Assembly: GCF_003473485.1 (NCBI RefSeq)
Contig: NC_053042.1
Location: forward strand, 260,501 to 324,500
DNA from: Medicago truncatula
Lineage: Eukaryota > Streptophyta > Magnoliopsida > Fabales > Fabaceae
Direction of reading: 5' to 3'
DNA: 64,000 bases
The position numbers were made by a program, and so were the translations under genes. Positions 1 to 10,479 of the stretch are shown piece by piece; positions within the stretch are counted from its first letter, which is position 1, and each line of letters begins with the position of its first letter. The notes beneath the pieces were generated by a model. The model was not told the DNA's origin, did no database searches, and saw only the letters and a list, made by a program, of their open reading frames with translations.

Positions 1-400
1 TTGTGTAATACTCATTTAGATTCACTAGTTATATCATTTAGTTATCTGAGTAAGCCGGTTTATTTGGGGTAGTTATTTTCCGGTCACTGCCAAAAAAGAT
101 AGGAGAGAAAGAGATATACACTCATGAATGATATAGATGGATGAATGAATGCCAATCAATTTTTATTTTTATTTTATACTATATTCTAATAAACAAATGC
201 AATTAATGTCCACGTGAGAATATTTCATTTGGCACAAACTGGTGTATGCAAGAGCCGAGGTTTGAATTCCAAACACCATACTTTTTCATCTGACTCCAAT
301 GGCCACGTTTCTAAAATTGATGTTTAAAATAGAAATCAACCTAACCTAACCACAAATAATAAATACATGGAATCTCCCTCAATTATTGTAGTAATTTGAA
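1..400 (-). promoter_or_regulatory. Promoter/5' flank of an AAP gene lying off the left edge
   Basis: Read on the minus strand, this stretch matches the 5' flank of the intact permease gene at 16373 (about 15.99-16.37 kb), including the segment that ends a few bases before that gene's start codon. The aligned start codon would fall about 10-20 bases left of base 1, so a further amino acid permease gene probably runs leftwards outside the window. The alignment is broken once, by a short insertion at 216-308. That the neighbour is a permease is inferred from promoter similarity alone. Confidence 0.6.
205..308. mobile_element. Short SINE-like insertion with target-site duplication
   Basis: Compared with the paralogous promoter near 16.12-16.14 kb, this copy has about 93 extra bases. 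They are bounded by direct repeats AATGTCCACGT (205-215) and AATGGCCACGT (298-308); the other locus has the site once, as AATGGCCACGT. The insert holds tRNA-like promoter boxes: an A-box-like stretch near 233-245 and a B-box-like AGGTTTGAATTCC near 258-270. This is the pattern of a short tRNA-derived retroposon. Confidence 0.6.
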
Positions 401-1348
401 TGTTAGGTCTCTCGAAAAACTAATTTCTGGAATATAAAAGTTTTTAAAAAGTACGTTTCCTTTTTAGTTTTCAACCCAATATCTCTTTGTAGCATGCTTG
501 AGTACTGTGTTGTCTTTGTCTTAATCCAAAGAAAATAAGACCATGTAAATTGCTAATGGATGGTACTTCATTTTCAAAGCCATTTGGAATATAGCATTTT
601 CTTCAGCCTACTTGTAGAGAGAGACCACTACTTGTGACTAAACAACACAAATCTTGTGTTTCTATCCTCTATTTTGATCAAAAGCACGTTACGCATAAGC
701 CGACAATTTTTTTATTATCAAATCTTAAATAAGTGTGAACGTGTGACCCATCAAAGAGAAAAATAATATAAAAGTCAAAAGTTGTATAAGTTTGATTTGG
801 TTTTTCCATGACAAAAAAAAATTAAATTTAAGTTAAAATAACTTATATCTTGATATATTCATCCTTAAAAAAATTGATATATTCTTGTAAAGTAAGTCGA
901 ACAATAAATTTAAGTATCAAAGTCAATTATATCATTAAATATTTTAATCTCAAACTTGTAGTTAGAATTAATTTTGACGATTCAAAGAGGTGGGTTATTT
1001 AGCTGATTTAAATTAAGAGTTAAAAGTTTACATTCAATCGAATGAAGGAGATAAATATTAATCTATTAACTTATTACTAAGATTGGCCATTTCAAAAATT
1101 TAAATTAACTTTACCAAAAGTGAAACACAATGTTGACGTGGATTTTGTATAAGAAAAACATTCCTCGTTCTGTTCTGTCATAGACAACTTACGATGGGAA
1201 TGTGTTCACTTTCTAAATAATTTACTCATAGTTATAATATAATCTTGCACGCGGTACTCACATGTTTAAAAATAATTGATTCCATTTTTAAATCAACAAC
1301 TAGTAAATGACCCGCCCGAAAGCACATGTCAAATAACATTGCAATAAC
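400..1348. other. Intergenic, no gene seen
   Basis: AT-rich sequence with stops in all frames and no coding stretch that resembles a known family. No repeat structure was recognised. Confidence 0.6.
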
Positions 1349-2069
1349 CAGTGTTTCATAAATCGAGTGTAAACTTGTAAATTTTTTCGAATTTACGTTT
1401 TCAGGTGTCAAAAATGTGTTAACTCGAAGACAAACTAAGTTTGTGGTTAAATCAGAATATTTGATCGAGTTAACACGCATTAAACTCAATAAACTCATGT
1501 AAATTCGGGTAAACTCAATCGAGTTTATGTTTAAAAAACCTTTTTTTTGGGCCCATTTTCTTTGGAACCCCAATTCTTTTTGAAGCTCAAGGCACTTAAA
1601 TTAATGTTGAAGTGAGTTCAAGTCATATATTTGGTTCTAATATTAAAAACCCTTTATCATCTCGAGAAGAATTTGATGAAGTTAGAGATGAAGACACCGA
1701 TGATAATGATGTTATGAAACTTTAGGAAAGATTGAACTTTTGAAAAAATTAACTAGTTTATTTTTTAGATAGGTTTATTAACAACTTTAGAAACTTATGA
1801 AACTTGCTTTTTAATTTGGATGGTTTAGAGTCTTATGAAACTTATGATTTTGCAAGTTAATTTTGTATTTTGATGCTAAGTTGAACATAACTCTTTATTA
1901 TGGTGGCTTTGTCATTATAATCAAGTCATATTTTGCACTATTGACCTATTTGCAATATTATATTAGCTTATATATGTCACGTATATAATAAATTTTATAT
2001 AATTTAAATTTTTACGATTCGAGTTTACATAAAACAAGATGAGGTAAACTCTCAAATTGTAAAACATTG
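1349..2069 (+). mobile_element. hAT-like element remnant
   Basis: The ends form an imperfect inverted repeat: CAGTGTTTCATAAATCGAG at the left, and on the opposite strand CAATGTTTTACAATTTGAG at the right. The flanking 8-mers agree at only about 5 of 8 positions, so the target duplication is decayed. Near 1640-1725 the plus strand reads an acidic tail (EEFDEVRDEDTDDND and a few more residues) before a stop, which resembles the end of a transposase. I infer an internally deleted, old hAT-type element; no catalytic domain remains. Confidence 0.4.
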
Positions 2070-3245
2070 ACGATAATTATATAAAAAATAATTATATTGT
2101 TAATATTGTCGAATGCTTTTAATAAACCGTTTTTATAATAGGTGACTAAAATTTCGTTATTTTGTAAGTGCTATATTATAAAATTGAAAGCTACTAATAT
2201 GGACACTAAATATAGTTTGCTACACTTCTTCATACCTGAATATCTATAGCAATTTGAGCATAGCTGCTAGCAAGTGCAGTGTTTCCCAATGCAATGAGCT
2301 CTTGGATTTCTGTAGGAGGAGAAAGTCGAATACCAATAAATGCATAGCCAAAAGACGTTGTTGCTGCTACAATTGAGAGCCATGATAACTTGTGAAAATT
2401 GGGGATTTGAGACAAAAAGATTTCAATAATTCCCAGACCAATCATAGGGATTATTAGAAAATTGGCATGGAGCTTCAATTCCCTTTTTGTGGAAGCAATT
2501 AATTTTTTGTATTGACCTAAAATATGAAACATTTTGTAATTAATCAAGTTAAAATATATAATGCAAATTTCATGACAAATTTTTTAAAACTCAAGTATTA
2601 ATTCTCGTGTAACTGAGATTAATTTGAAATGCTGACATCTCTCTTAATATAAGTTTTTTCAAATGTACGGGTCAAGAATCGAAACCCTGATGGTTAAGAT
2701 ATTCAAATATGTGCTATTTGTGTTACACCATATTCGTCATGACAATTTAATATACGATAAAAGAACTTACACCACGCCTACAGATGTTGTAATTGTGTAT
2801 CCAATTGCAGCTCCACTAAGCAAAGCATATTGGACAATTCCGCATATCAAATGCATTTTACCACCTAAAAAGAAATGTAAATATATTTATGCACCATAAT
2901 TAAAATTGATCTTGTATGACATGATATATAAATTTTGTACCTAAGATGGTTTTAACAGCTTCCATGTAAGTATTCCTCTTGCCAGTGACAGGGTCTGGTG
3001 TTCTGTAACAATCTGCTAGAAGATTGGATGTGTAGAGTGTGACAGTACCTACGATTATTATATATGATATACCAAGGATCCATCCCATTTGAGCCATCAC
3101 CCATGGCAATGTCAGCACACCAGCACCAATCACTGCCGTTATAATACGTGTACCCATCACCTTTGACATGAAGAAACAAAATTGACCACTTATCAAACGC
3201 GTACCCATTTTACATCTCCTAGCGTACGTCATCTCCATCTCATTA

Positions 3246-3406
3246 TTAGGTTAAACGATTTGGATCAAATATTGTGGGAGAGGGAAAAGACATAGGTTGT
3301 GTCGCCTCAAAGGTATTAGTTACCCAATATACAAAAATCTCGAAGGGCAATTCCCTTAATTTCTATCTTCTCTCACAAAATATTTGCACCAAATTGTTTA
3401 ACCTAA
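3246..3406. repeat. Imperfect inverted repeat in pseudogene intron 1
   Basis: Two arms of about 36 bp, 3246-3281 and the reverse complement of 3371-3406, match at about 31 positions around a loop of about 90 bases. The intact gene keeps one arm well and only a weak relic of the other. Confidence 0.5.
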
Positions 3407-3620
3407 ACGGGCAAGAGGCATTAGTAGGAGAGATACTAAAAAACAAAGCTAATAATTGGCAAGTGTGTAAGCTTTCCAAAATTTATTAACATTATTAAGT
3501 GATTCATAAAGGAAAAGAAATCCAAATTCAAATGGGTGCATTTTTAAAATATAACGAAATCATGGTGCTTTTGAGGAAATTTTATATATGTAGATACAAC
3601 CACATCAGGTCACATTTTGA

Positions 3621-3700
3621 TTTGTATATTGCATTTCATTGGACAATTTAAATGAGAGCATTTGTATATTGCATTTTATTGGACAATTTAAATGAGAGCT
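3621..3700. repeat. Two-copy 40-bp tandem repeat
   Basis: Units 3621-3660 and 3661-3700 differ at only two positions. They lie in the first intron of the permease pseudogene. Confidence 0.85.
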
Positions 3701-4091
3701 ATGAAACATGGATATAGATATGGACACAGATGATAAATAAAAAATATGACATAATTCAATATAATTATAGGTATTGGTGTTAGACACAGATGCGTCGACG
3801 CACCTCCTAGAAGTGTCTGTGCTTCGGAGAAAGATTATATTTCACCAAGCATAAAATTTTGCGAAAGAAAAAGAGTTATGTATACCTGTTCGTATGGGCT
3901 TGCCATCATCATCTACAAGAGCACCGTCATTTGCAACTACTGCTATATCCACCTCCTTCTTCCTTTCATTTTGCACCTCACTCGTCTCCATGCTCTCAAA
4001 GTTGAATTCACGATAAACAAACTTGGCTTTCAGATCTATGAGCACATAACAAATGAAACAACGTGTTTTATTTTGATTACAATACAAATTT

Positions 4092-4564
4092 CAAAACAAT
4101 CCATAAAAATAAGGAATTTAAGGCGTTGAATTGTGACACGTCATACCAAATTTCTAGCACCATTTGACACCGTCCATCTTAATTCTTAATTAGTTAAAAG
4201 AAATGCTCTACTCTCCCTTAAAAAAATGCTCTAGTCTAGAATTTCAATCAATCTTAATTAACTGTATTATGATAACAAAATGGAAAAAGCTAAAACGCAC
4301 GATAAAGAAATTCGTCACTATTGCACGAATTAATTGGAAGTTGTTATTTGAGAACTTTTTTAATTGTGTTTTTACTTCAAATGGTCAAAGTAGTCTAGCA
4401 TATGTGTTTGTCTATAAAATAACACAAAACACTTTTCTCCTCATCACTGTAGCTTTGTGAGTTGCTGATCTCCATTGATTGCCATGTGTTGCAGCAAAGA
4501 AGAATGTATATAACTGTTTTGCTTCTCTAGACGTTTATATAATAGCCAAGTTTATGTTTTATTA
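4092..4564. other. 5' flank of the AAP pseudogene
   Basis: The part up to about 4210 is the inverted counterpart of 31085-31270, the upstream region of the intact permease gene. The remainder has no recognised gene. Confidence 0.6.
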
Positions 4565-4860
4565 CTACCTCTGTCCTTAATTATAAGGTCCTTTTGAAAA
4601 AATAACGGGAATTAAGATAGTGGATATTTGTATTAAATATGTTTGTAATTAATATTGTTTTTACAATTTTATCCTTTAAGAGAGAGATGATTTATGTTTT
4701 CAACATGTTATTTATTGTTGATTGAAGAAAAAGATGTATAATTAATAGGGGCATGTATGTAAAAAAATAATTAATGTAGTTGGAAATAGCAAAGGGGTCT
4801 TATATAAAAAGGGACAAAAAAAAATTCTCAAAAGGATTTTATAATTAGGAACGGAGGTAG
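4565..4860. mobile_element. Stowaway-type MITE
   Basis: A 296-bp element with terminal inverted repeats starting CTACCTCTGTCCTTAATTAT at the left and ending with the approximate complement (GGAACGGAGGTAG) at the right. It is flanked by TA on both sides (4563-4564 and 4861-4862), the Tc1/mariner target duplication. It has no coding capacity. Confidence 0.85.
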
Positions 4861-4886
4861 TATAAAATATTGTAAGGTAGTACCCA

Positions 4887-5450
4887 TTAAAAGAGAATAC
4901 CACCTTTAGTTGAGAGTGTCGTGCAAATTCGTGTGTTAACTTGTCGTACCGTATAACAACTCTCTAGCAATGGATGTTCTCCTCCGGAACTGGTGCCGAG
5001 AATGATAGGCTTATTTCCATGGGACGTGACGGCAATGGCTTTTGTTTGTCCGTTGTCGCAAATGAAGAAGGGAGAATCTGTTGGAGTCGAAGAAGAAGAA
5101 CTTGTGGTGGTTTGATAAGCCACATAGGCTGAGTGGTTGGTGGAATTGGGTTTTGCCAGTGGAGTTTTGTGTAATTTGAAGCAACCAAGGACGGCGACGA
5201 CGAACTTGTGGTGGTTTGACGACGAAGAAACTGTGTTTGGAGAGGTTACGGAATTTAGCGATGTTGTTGACGAAATCAATGTTGAGTGGGGATTGGAAGG
5301 GTGGGAATTTGATGGTTAACATGTCACGGTGGTGATTTGGGATGGAAGAAGAACGCCAATTGGAACAGATTGATCGGAAGCGAATGATATCGATTTCGTT
5401 GTCGATTCGTCACGATATCAGATTCAAAAGAAAAATAACTCAGAAACTAT
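4887..5450 (-). pseudogene. F-box/DUF295 gene fragment (N-terminal half)
   Basis: The minus strand encodes the N-terminal part of an F-box/DUF295 protein very close to the intact gene at 25916: the F-box tail (FRSICSNWRSSSIP) and the following NIAKFRNLSKHSFFVVKPP region. Lesions: a TGA stop replaces the glutamine codon after LLNLIS near 5420; a deletion joins the LLHL region to KAIAVTSHGNKPIILG with a change of frame; and the C-terminal propeller is missing. Homology begins only at LLNLIS, so the first exon sequence and promoter are also lost. The C-terminal fragment at 6836 lies on the wrong side to be its other half and comes from a different copy. Confidence 0.85.
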
Positions 5451-5459
5451 CCTACTTTA

Positions 5460-5933
5460 ACAATTAAATTGCACCAATATTTCAATCAAAGAAAAATAAG
5501 ACAGATACAAAGGAGACTACAACAACAAAACACTCAGTTCCTTGCATGAAAACATTAAGAAGTAGAACCCGAAAATAATTATAGTAAGGTACAGTAAAAT
5601 CATGACTTGACATCTAAAAACCAAAGAAGGATATAACCAGAAACGCTTGATTTCACTAACATATTAAATTGTATGTTAGCTAAAAACTTGCACCCAAATT
5701 TATAAGTGTATGTTTAAATTCACGGTGGAATGCCCGCCTACTGTGCGTTTAGCTTCCTGTTTTCCATGTTTTGTTTGTATTAGGACGCGAGAAAATATGT
5801 GCCATCGTCAAACCAAACACAGGCTAAAAGAATTCATTCCTTCATCTATATGTATTACAATATTATTGGTGGTGGTGTCTAGTTCCATCTTATTATATAT
5901 CTTTAATTTTGAAATATAAATTGATGGTTAAAT
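5460..5933. other. Shared 3' flank of F-box copies, no gene
   Basis: The later part (from about 5860) resembles 9337-9400. It is noncoding flank carried along with duplicated F-box copies. No intact reading frame of interest was seen. Confidence 0.5.
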
Positions 5934-5945
5934 TTCGTTTGATTA

Positions 5946-6022
5946 GTTTTGTAAGTCCAACTCAGTTGGACTGAACCCGGGATTCTCCACACTCAAAGTG
6001 TGTGAGTTTAGCCATTAAACAA
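5946..6022 (+). mobile_element. tRNA-derived SINE remnant
   Basis: Begins with an A-box-like stretch (CCAACTCAGTTGGACTGAAC) and is flanked by the 12-bp direct repeat TTCGTTTGATTA at 5934-5945 and 6023-6034. A longer copy of the same insertion sits in the paralogous segment at 9413, so it inserted before that duplication and later lost its middle. Confidence 0.6.
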
Positions 6023-6034
6023 TTCGTTTGATTA

Positions 6035-6835
6035 ATCTTTGTCTGCAATGTGCCCTCATGAAGAATTAATAAGTCTGCTATGTGGGTTTAATCTACCGGG
6101 TTCACCTTTGAACCTCTTCAAGTGATTATAATATTAAGATAATCATCAGCAGTAGTAACATAACAATGAAATAAATCCATAAACCATATACTAACAACAG
6201 AAAATATAACCTTAATAGAATATTAAAACATGTAAAATCACAACCCAAAATAAACCTTAATACAGACATACATGTAATTGATAAATTCAGTTTCAACTTA
6301 ACAACACCATAATAATGCAGGCGACCAACAAAAAACTAACAGAACATAATAATGCAAGTTAAGTTTCAACTTTACAGGACCATAATAATGCAAGTAGTCA
6401 ACATCAAATCAAAATAACATAACACGACTTTCTAAAACAGGAGAGTTGCAGAAACCGTTCAAACGCTTATCCGGCAAACCAAATTCCACCTCGTTTTCCA
6501 GCATCTTTTCATATGAATGTGTAATTAGGATTTAGGAGACCGTTGCAAAACATATAGTCTGCAAAAGGAACAATAAAATAAAAGAAGATAATCAAACCCA
6601 TCAACAATAAAATGAAGAGCCGGTAAAAAATTAGAACTGCATATATTTATTTAAAGCGCATATTAGTTAGAAAAACCCACAGTCAATGTAACAACATTAA
6701 AAATTGTCTTTTTCGACAAATATTAGTTGAAAAGTTTATTCGACAATAGCAACAAAAATTAAGTACAATAAAGCTATATCACAGTTACATTAGAAACCTT
6801 TCAATGCAAGATAACATACTTTGTTACTAATTCAG
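6035..6835 (-). other. 3' flank of the F-box fragment, conserved among copies
   Basis: Inverted relative to, and alignable with, the flank of the intact F-box gene (for example 6470-6560 with 27450-27550, and the stretch next to the stop codon). In the intact copy a polypyrimidine tract ending TTTTGCAG near 27450 suggests a 3'-UTR intron. No protein is predicted. Confidence 0.5.
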
Positions 6836-7177
6836 CTACTTTATCCACTTTTGAGGTGGCACGAACAATTCAAAATATTCAGCATAGTCGATCAAAGGCA
6901 AAAGCCGACCATCATCCAAGTCCAAAAACACACAGGGCGCATTACTGAAAATATTATCCATAATGATGACACAATTCCCTTTTGGAACACATAAATCCAA
7001 AGCAGAAGCAGAAGCAGAAAATGAACATAGGGACCCCAAGAACAAAACTATATCCCCTAAATTAGCCAACTTCACCCACTTCATCTCCTTTGCATTGAGC
7101 TTAAACACATCTATCCTTACACGTTTATCACCAAACCTGCGGTTGTAAACATCTGCTAACAACATATGGAGAGACAA
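6836..7177 (-). pseudogene. F-box/DUF295 gene fragment (C-terminal part)
   Basis: The open stretch encodes the last ~105 residues of an F-box/DUF295 protein: LLADVYNRRF, FKLNAKEMKWVKLANLGD, CVPKGNCVIIMDNIF, and a final LDLDDGRLLPL with the C-terminal tail. The intact gene at 25916 has the same block order. Everything upstream of LLADVY is missing; past about 7177 the sequence changes to unrelated DNA and then a LINE fragment. The 3' side (down to about 5700) is a diverged copy of the intact gene's 3' flank at 27086-28400, so this is a 5'-truncated duplicate. Confidence 0.85.
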
Positions 7178-7214
7178 TCAGCATATTCACAACACCCTAA
7201 TTTCCTACTTCCAT

Positions 7215-7665
7215 AACATTTTTTCCAGCTCCAATCCTCTAATTAATATTAGGGATCTTTAGGTACGTTGTTAAGAATAGAGTCACAAAAGAGATGAGTA
7301 ATTTTCTAGAAGCTGATTATACTATAAATGAAGTCATAGAGGCAACTCAACAACTTAAAGGAAGCTCTGCTCCTGGCCCTGATGGCATTACTGCCCTCTT
7401 CTACCAAATTTTTTGGAATGTTATTGGTCAAGACATCCTAGACTATACCCTTAATATACTCAACAAAGGGGGAAACCCTGGTCAGATCAATCATACTTTT
7501 CTCAGCCTTATTCCCAAGATTACTAACCCATCCACACCTTCAGACCTATAAGTTTATGCAATGTGATCATGAAGATTGTTACTAAGACAGTGGCTAACAG
7601 AGTGAAAACCATCCTCCTTCATAATGGGAAAATCCAGCGATCCATTCACCCTTGTGGTTCCGGAT
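7215..7665 (+). mobile_element. LINE reverse-transcriptase fragment (degenerate)
   Basis: The plus strand reads a non-LTR retrotransposon reverse-transcriptase segment: NRVTKEM, then an open stretch with SSAPGPDGITALFYQIFW, the NHTFLSLIPKI motif and, after a frame change near 7540, RPISLCNVIMKIVTK and TVANRVKTIL. These are the finger and early palm motifs of plant LINEs. The catalytic YxDD block, endonuclease and 3' end are absent. A dead 5'- and 3'-truncated fragment next to the F-box fragment at 6836. Confidence 0.85.
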
Positions 7666-9400
7666 GACACCACCGAAATATTTTTTGTTGTTTAATTAAG
7701 GACACCATAAAAGGTTACTATATTTTGACTTTTTTTAGAATATAATAAATCTTAGGTCGGGGGTGGTCAACAAACCGACTTGAGAAAACGACTTCTTAAG
7801 TAAATTGGTTAACCTAGCGACTTCAAGAATTTAATTTAAATGTTTTCTTTTAATTATTTTATCAAAGTTAAGTCGAGTATCCTTCATAAAAAGAAGTCGA
7901 GTAAGCTTATAATCGACTTAAGAAAGTTTGAAAGAATTGTGAAACTGTCACCGCATTATTTGTTAAGTCGGGTGGCAGAGAGAACCAACTTAAGTAGCGA
8001 ATCTAAAAAGGTTTTTTATTTTTTTATTAATGAATCATTGATAAAACTGAATTAAGTATAATTAAAGTATTATATGATCGGTTATCATGTTAAAAATGAT
8101 GAAGGTCCATCCATGGTTAATGCTGCAGATGGGAATAGATTTTATGGTAAAGGAAAGAAAATGTGAGAGGATACCCCTCTTCCAACTTTAGAGCATCCTA
8201 CTGCTGCTCACACAGTGTCATCTTCCAATCCCTCATGGAGAATGCTTTCCTACTTCAAGTCTTTCGGAGCAATTCTATCTTTATTTGAAGTTGTGTGATG
8301 TTAGAAAATCAAATAACTAGCCAGTGACTGGATTGTAACTTGTGATGGAGAACGCACGATATAGATTTTGAAGTTATTTTATATCTGTATATTATTAAAT
8401 TAACTAATAAATTTTGTTATATATCTAAAACTATTTTACTAATTTTTGTTTAAATTACCAATGGTAGGATAAGAACAATTGAATATGAGGAAATGATGGA
8501 AAAGTAGTGGAAATTATGTATTTGATGATGCCTTTAAGCCAAATGATCAATTAATGACAGTGGAAGATTTCTTCAACGTAAAGAAAATAGAAAATCGAAC
8601 AAAAACAGCCCAAGTGTGTAGCAAAAGGATCAGAAACCATAGTCCATGAATAGTTTTTGTGAGCTACTCTTTTTTATTTCCAGTTCTTTCTTTTTGTTAT
8701 GGAATTTAAGGTTGATGTTGGAACTATAAAATTAAACAAAAGTTTTAAAACATGAAAATAGTCTAAATTCTTTCAAGGTGATATAGGATATTTGAACATA
8801 TTGAATTTTAGCAATATAACAAGTACATGAGAATACGAGGCTATATTGGTTTAAAAGAGCACACAAAAGTATGCGAAAAAATAGTGACTTGGAATCAGAA
8901 CCGGGTCAGCTGAAATGATATAGTAAATGTAAAACTGGAAGAAAATATTCTCATGATTGTTGAACACATTAAACTTTCAATATAGTAATTTGAAGTTTGT
9001 ATACTCAAAAAGTTTTTGTAATTAGATTATTTGAAGTTCTTAAGCATCTGATCACATTTGAAAATACTTAATGCAAGGAGCCATAGAATGGTTATATGGC
9101 TATTTAAGACTCCTAATAACTACCTCAATTTGGCCAGATTGATGTTTATGCAGAGGTAGCAAGAAATTAATATTTTTAAAATGTTAGGGTAAATTAAATT
9201 GTTGGGGAAGCATCTTCTTAGTAGCAAGATAAGTTATGCTTATCCAATTAAACTGAGCTCTCATGAGTTATGAGTGTAACTCAGAAACTAGCCTACTTGT
9301 ATTAGAAAGTACTTTTTTGTGCATTACAATAATGGTCATGGTGTCTAGTTCCATCTTATTCTATATCTTTAACTTCTGAAATATAAATTGATAGTTAAAT
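7666..9400. other. Noncoding region with scattered duplicated F-box flank
   Basis: From 7740 to 8060 short motifs of the type CGACTT/AAGTCG recur on both strands, suggesting a decayed inverted-repeat element. Segments near 8140-8190 and 8870-8930 are inverted matches to 28300-28430, downstream of the intact F-box gene. No supportable gene. Confidence 0.5.
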
Positions 9401-9412
9401 TTCGTTTGATTA

Positions 9413-9608
9413 GTGCTTGTAAATTCAACTCAGTTGGTTGCAATGACGTTGATAAGCAGGGTTCTGGGTTTGAATCCGAGATTACTCACTTCTTCCAACC
9501 TTAAGTGTTTGAGTTTAACCATTAGGCTAGTTAACCAAACAAAAATAATTTGATTTCTCCACACTTCAAGTGTGTAAGTTTAGTTACTAGGTTACTTGAA
9601 AAAAAAAA
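9413..9608 (+). mobile_element. tRNA-derived SINE (longer copy)
   Basis: Same insertion site as the element at 5946. The left target repeat TTCGTTTGATTA is at 9401-9412, with a decayed right copy near 9609-9619. It has an A-box-like CAACTCAGTTGG and a B-box-like GGGTTTGAATCC near 9470, and ends in an A-rich tail. Confidence 0.6.
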
Positions 9609-9619
9609 TTGTCCGATTA

Positions 9620-10479
9620 ATCTTTGTCCACATTATGCCCTAAAGAATTAATTAGTTGGCCTCGTGGGTTTAATCTACTAGGTTCGCCTTAGTAGAACAA
9701 CAAGAAACCAAATAACAACAAAGTAAGAATAGTTTAAAGAACCGACGGACATATAAAAGAAACTAAACTTTGTTTAACATTTGCAGGTACAGAAGAAAAT
9801 ATTAGAAGCTTCAACGAGAAAAATCAAGAAATAATGAGTTTGAATAATCAACTATAGAAATTATAACTCGTCAATATATCGAACATGTACGGTACCAACA
9901 GGAAATCACTGAATAAGGAGATAGCTTTAGTCTATATCCATTGAGCAAATCACACAGTTTTAAGTTATTTGATAGAATATTAAAACTTATAAAATCACAA
10001 GCCAAGATAAACCTTAATTGAGACATAAGTTTCAACTTTACAGCACCAAAACAATGCAGGCGGTCAACAACAAAATAATAGAACCAAGATCGGCCTTGTA
10101 AACTCGGTTAAGATAAGTTGTTGATTAAGTTGCCATGGTGATGTCCTGCATACACAAACATATAAAGTTACCCCGCAAAAGAGTCAACTAAAAACGTCAA
10201 ATAGATCCAGATTTCAGTAAAAGCTAATTATTGCATATGAAAAAAGAAATTTAAATGAAGAACTAGTGAAAAATTAGAAGTGCATATACTTATTTACCGA
10301 GCACATATTAGTAAGCCACAGTCAATGTATCAACATTGCAATTTTTCTTTTTCTACTAATACTAGTCGACAAGTTTATTCGACTCTGACAACAAAAACAA
10401 AGCACGATAAAGCTACATCACAATCAGATTAGAAACCTTTCAATGCAAGATAACATACTCTGTTACTAATTCAGCTTCT
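9620..10479. other. 3' flank of the next F-box pseudogene
   Basis: Noncoding. Parts (10020-10080, 10320-10480) align with the flanks at 6300-6835, at 21540-22130 and, inverted, at 27086-27350. Confidence 0.5.

Larger units (their letters stand above)
2230..3991 (-). pseudogene. Amino acid permease pseudogene (exons 1-5 only)
   Basis: An inverted, broken copy of the intact permease gene at 31329. Recognisable exons: 1 at 3991-3886 (106 nt, same length as the intact gene), 2 ending at 2941, 3 at 2864-2771 (94 nt), 4 from 2516, then part of 5 ending with its donor near 2236. Lesions: the 5' part of exon 2 is altered, losing the conserved residues after the first splice; exon 4 lacks two bases at CCCTAT(AT)GATTGG near 2444, a frameshift; intron 4 and the start of exon 5 (about 255 bp) are deleted, fusing the rest. 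Exons 6 and 7 are absent. No functional transporter can be made. The segment 2444-3142 looks identical to the intact gene while the rest is diverged. Homology continues upstream to about 4210. Confidence 0.88.

Noticed and set aside
1232-1573. Minus-strand open frame of 113 residues
   Set aside because: It overlaps the left end of the hAT-like remnant, has no domain and skewed composition.
2663-2899. Open frame of 78 residues, with an identical protein on the other strand at 32232-32468
   Set aside because: It is antisense to AAP exon 3 and its introns. The identity reflects the shared 699-bp tract, not a conserved gene.
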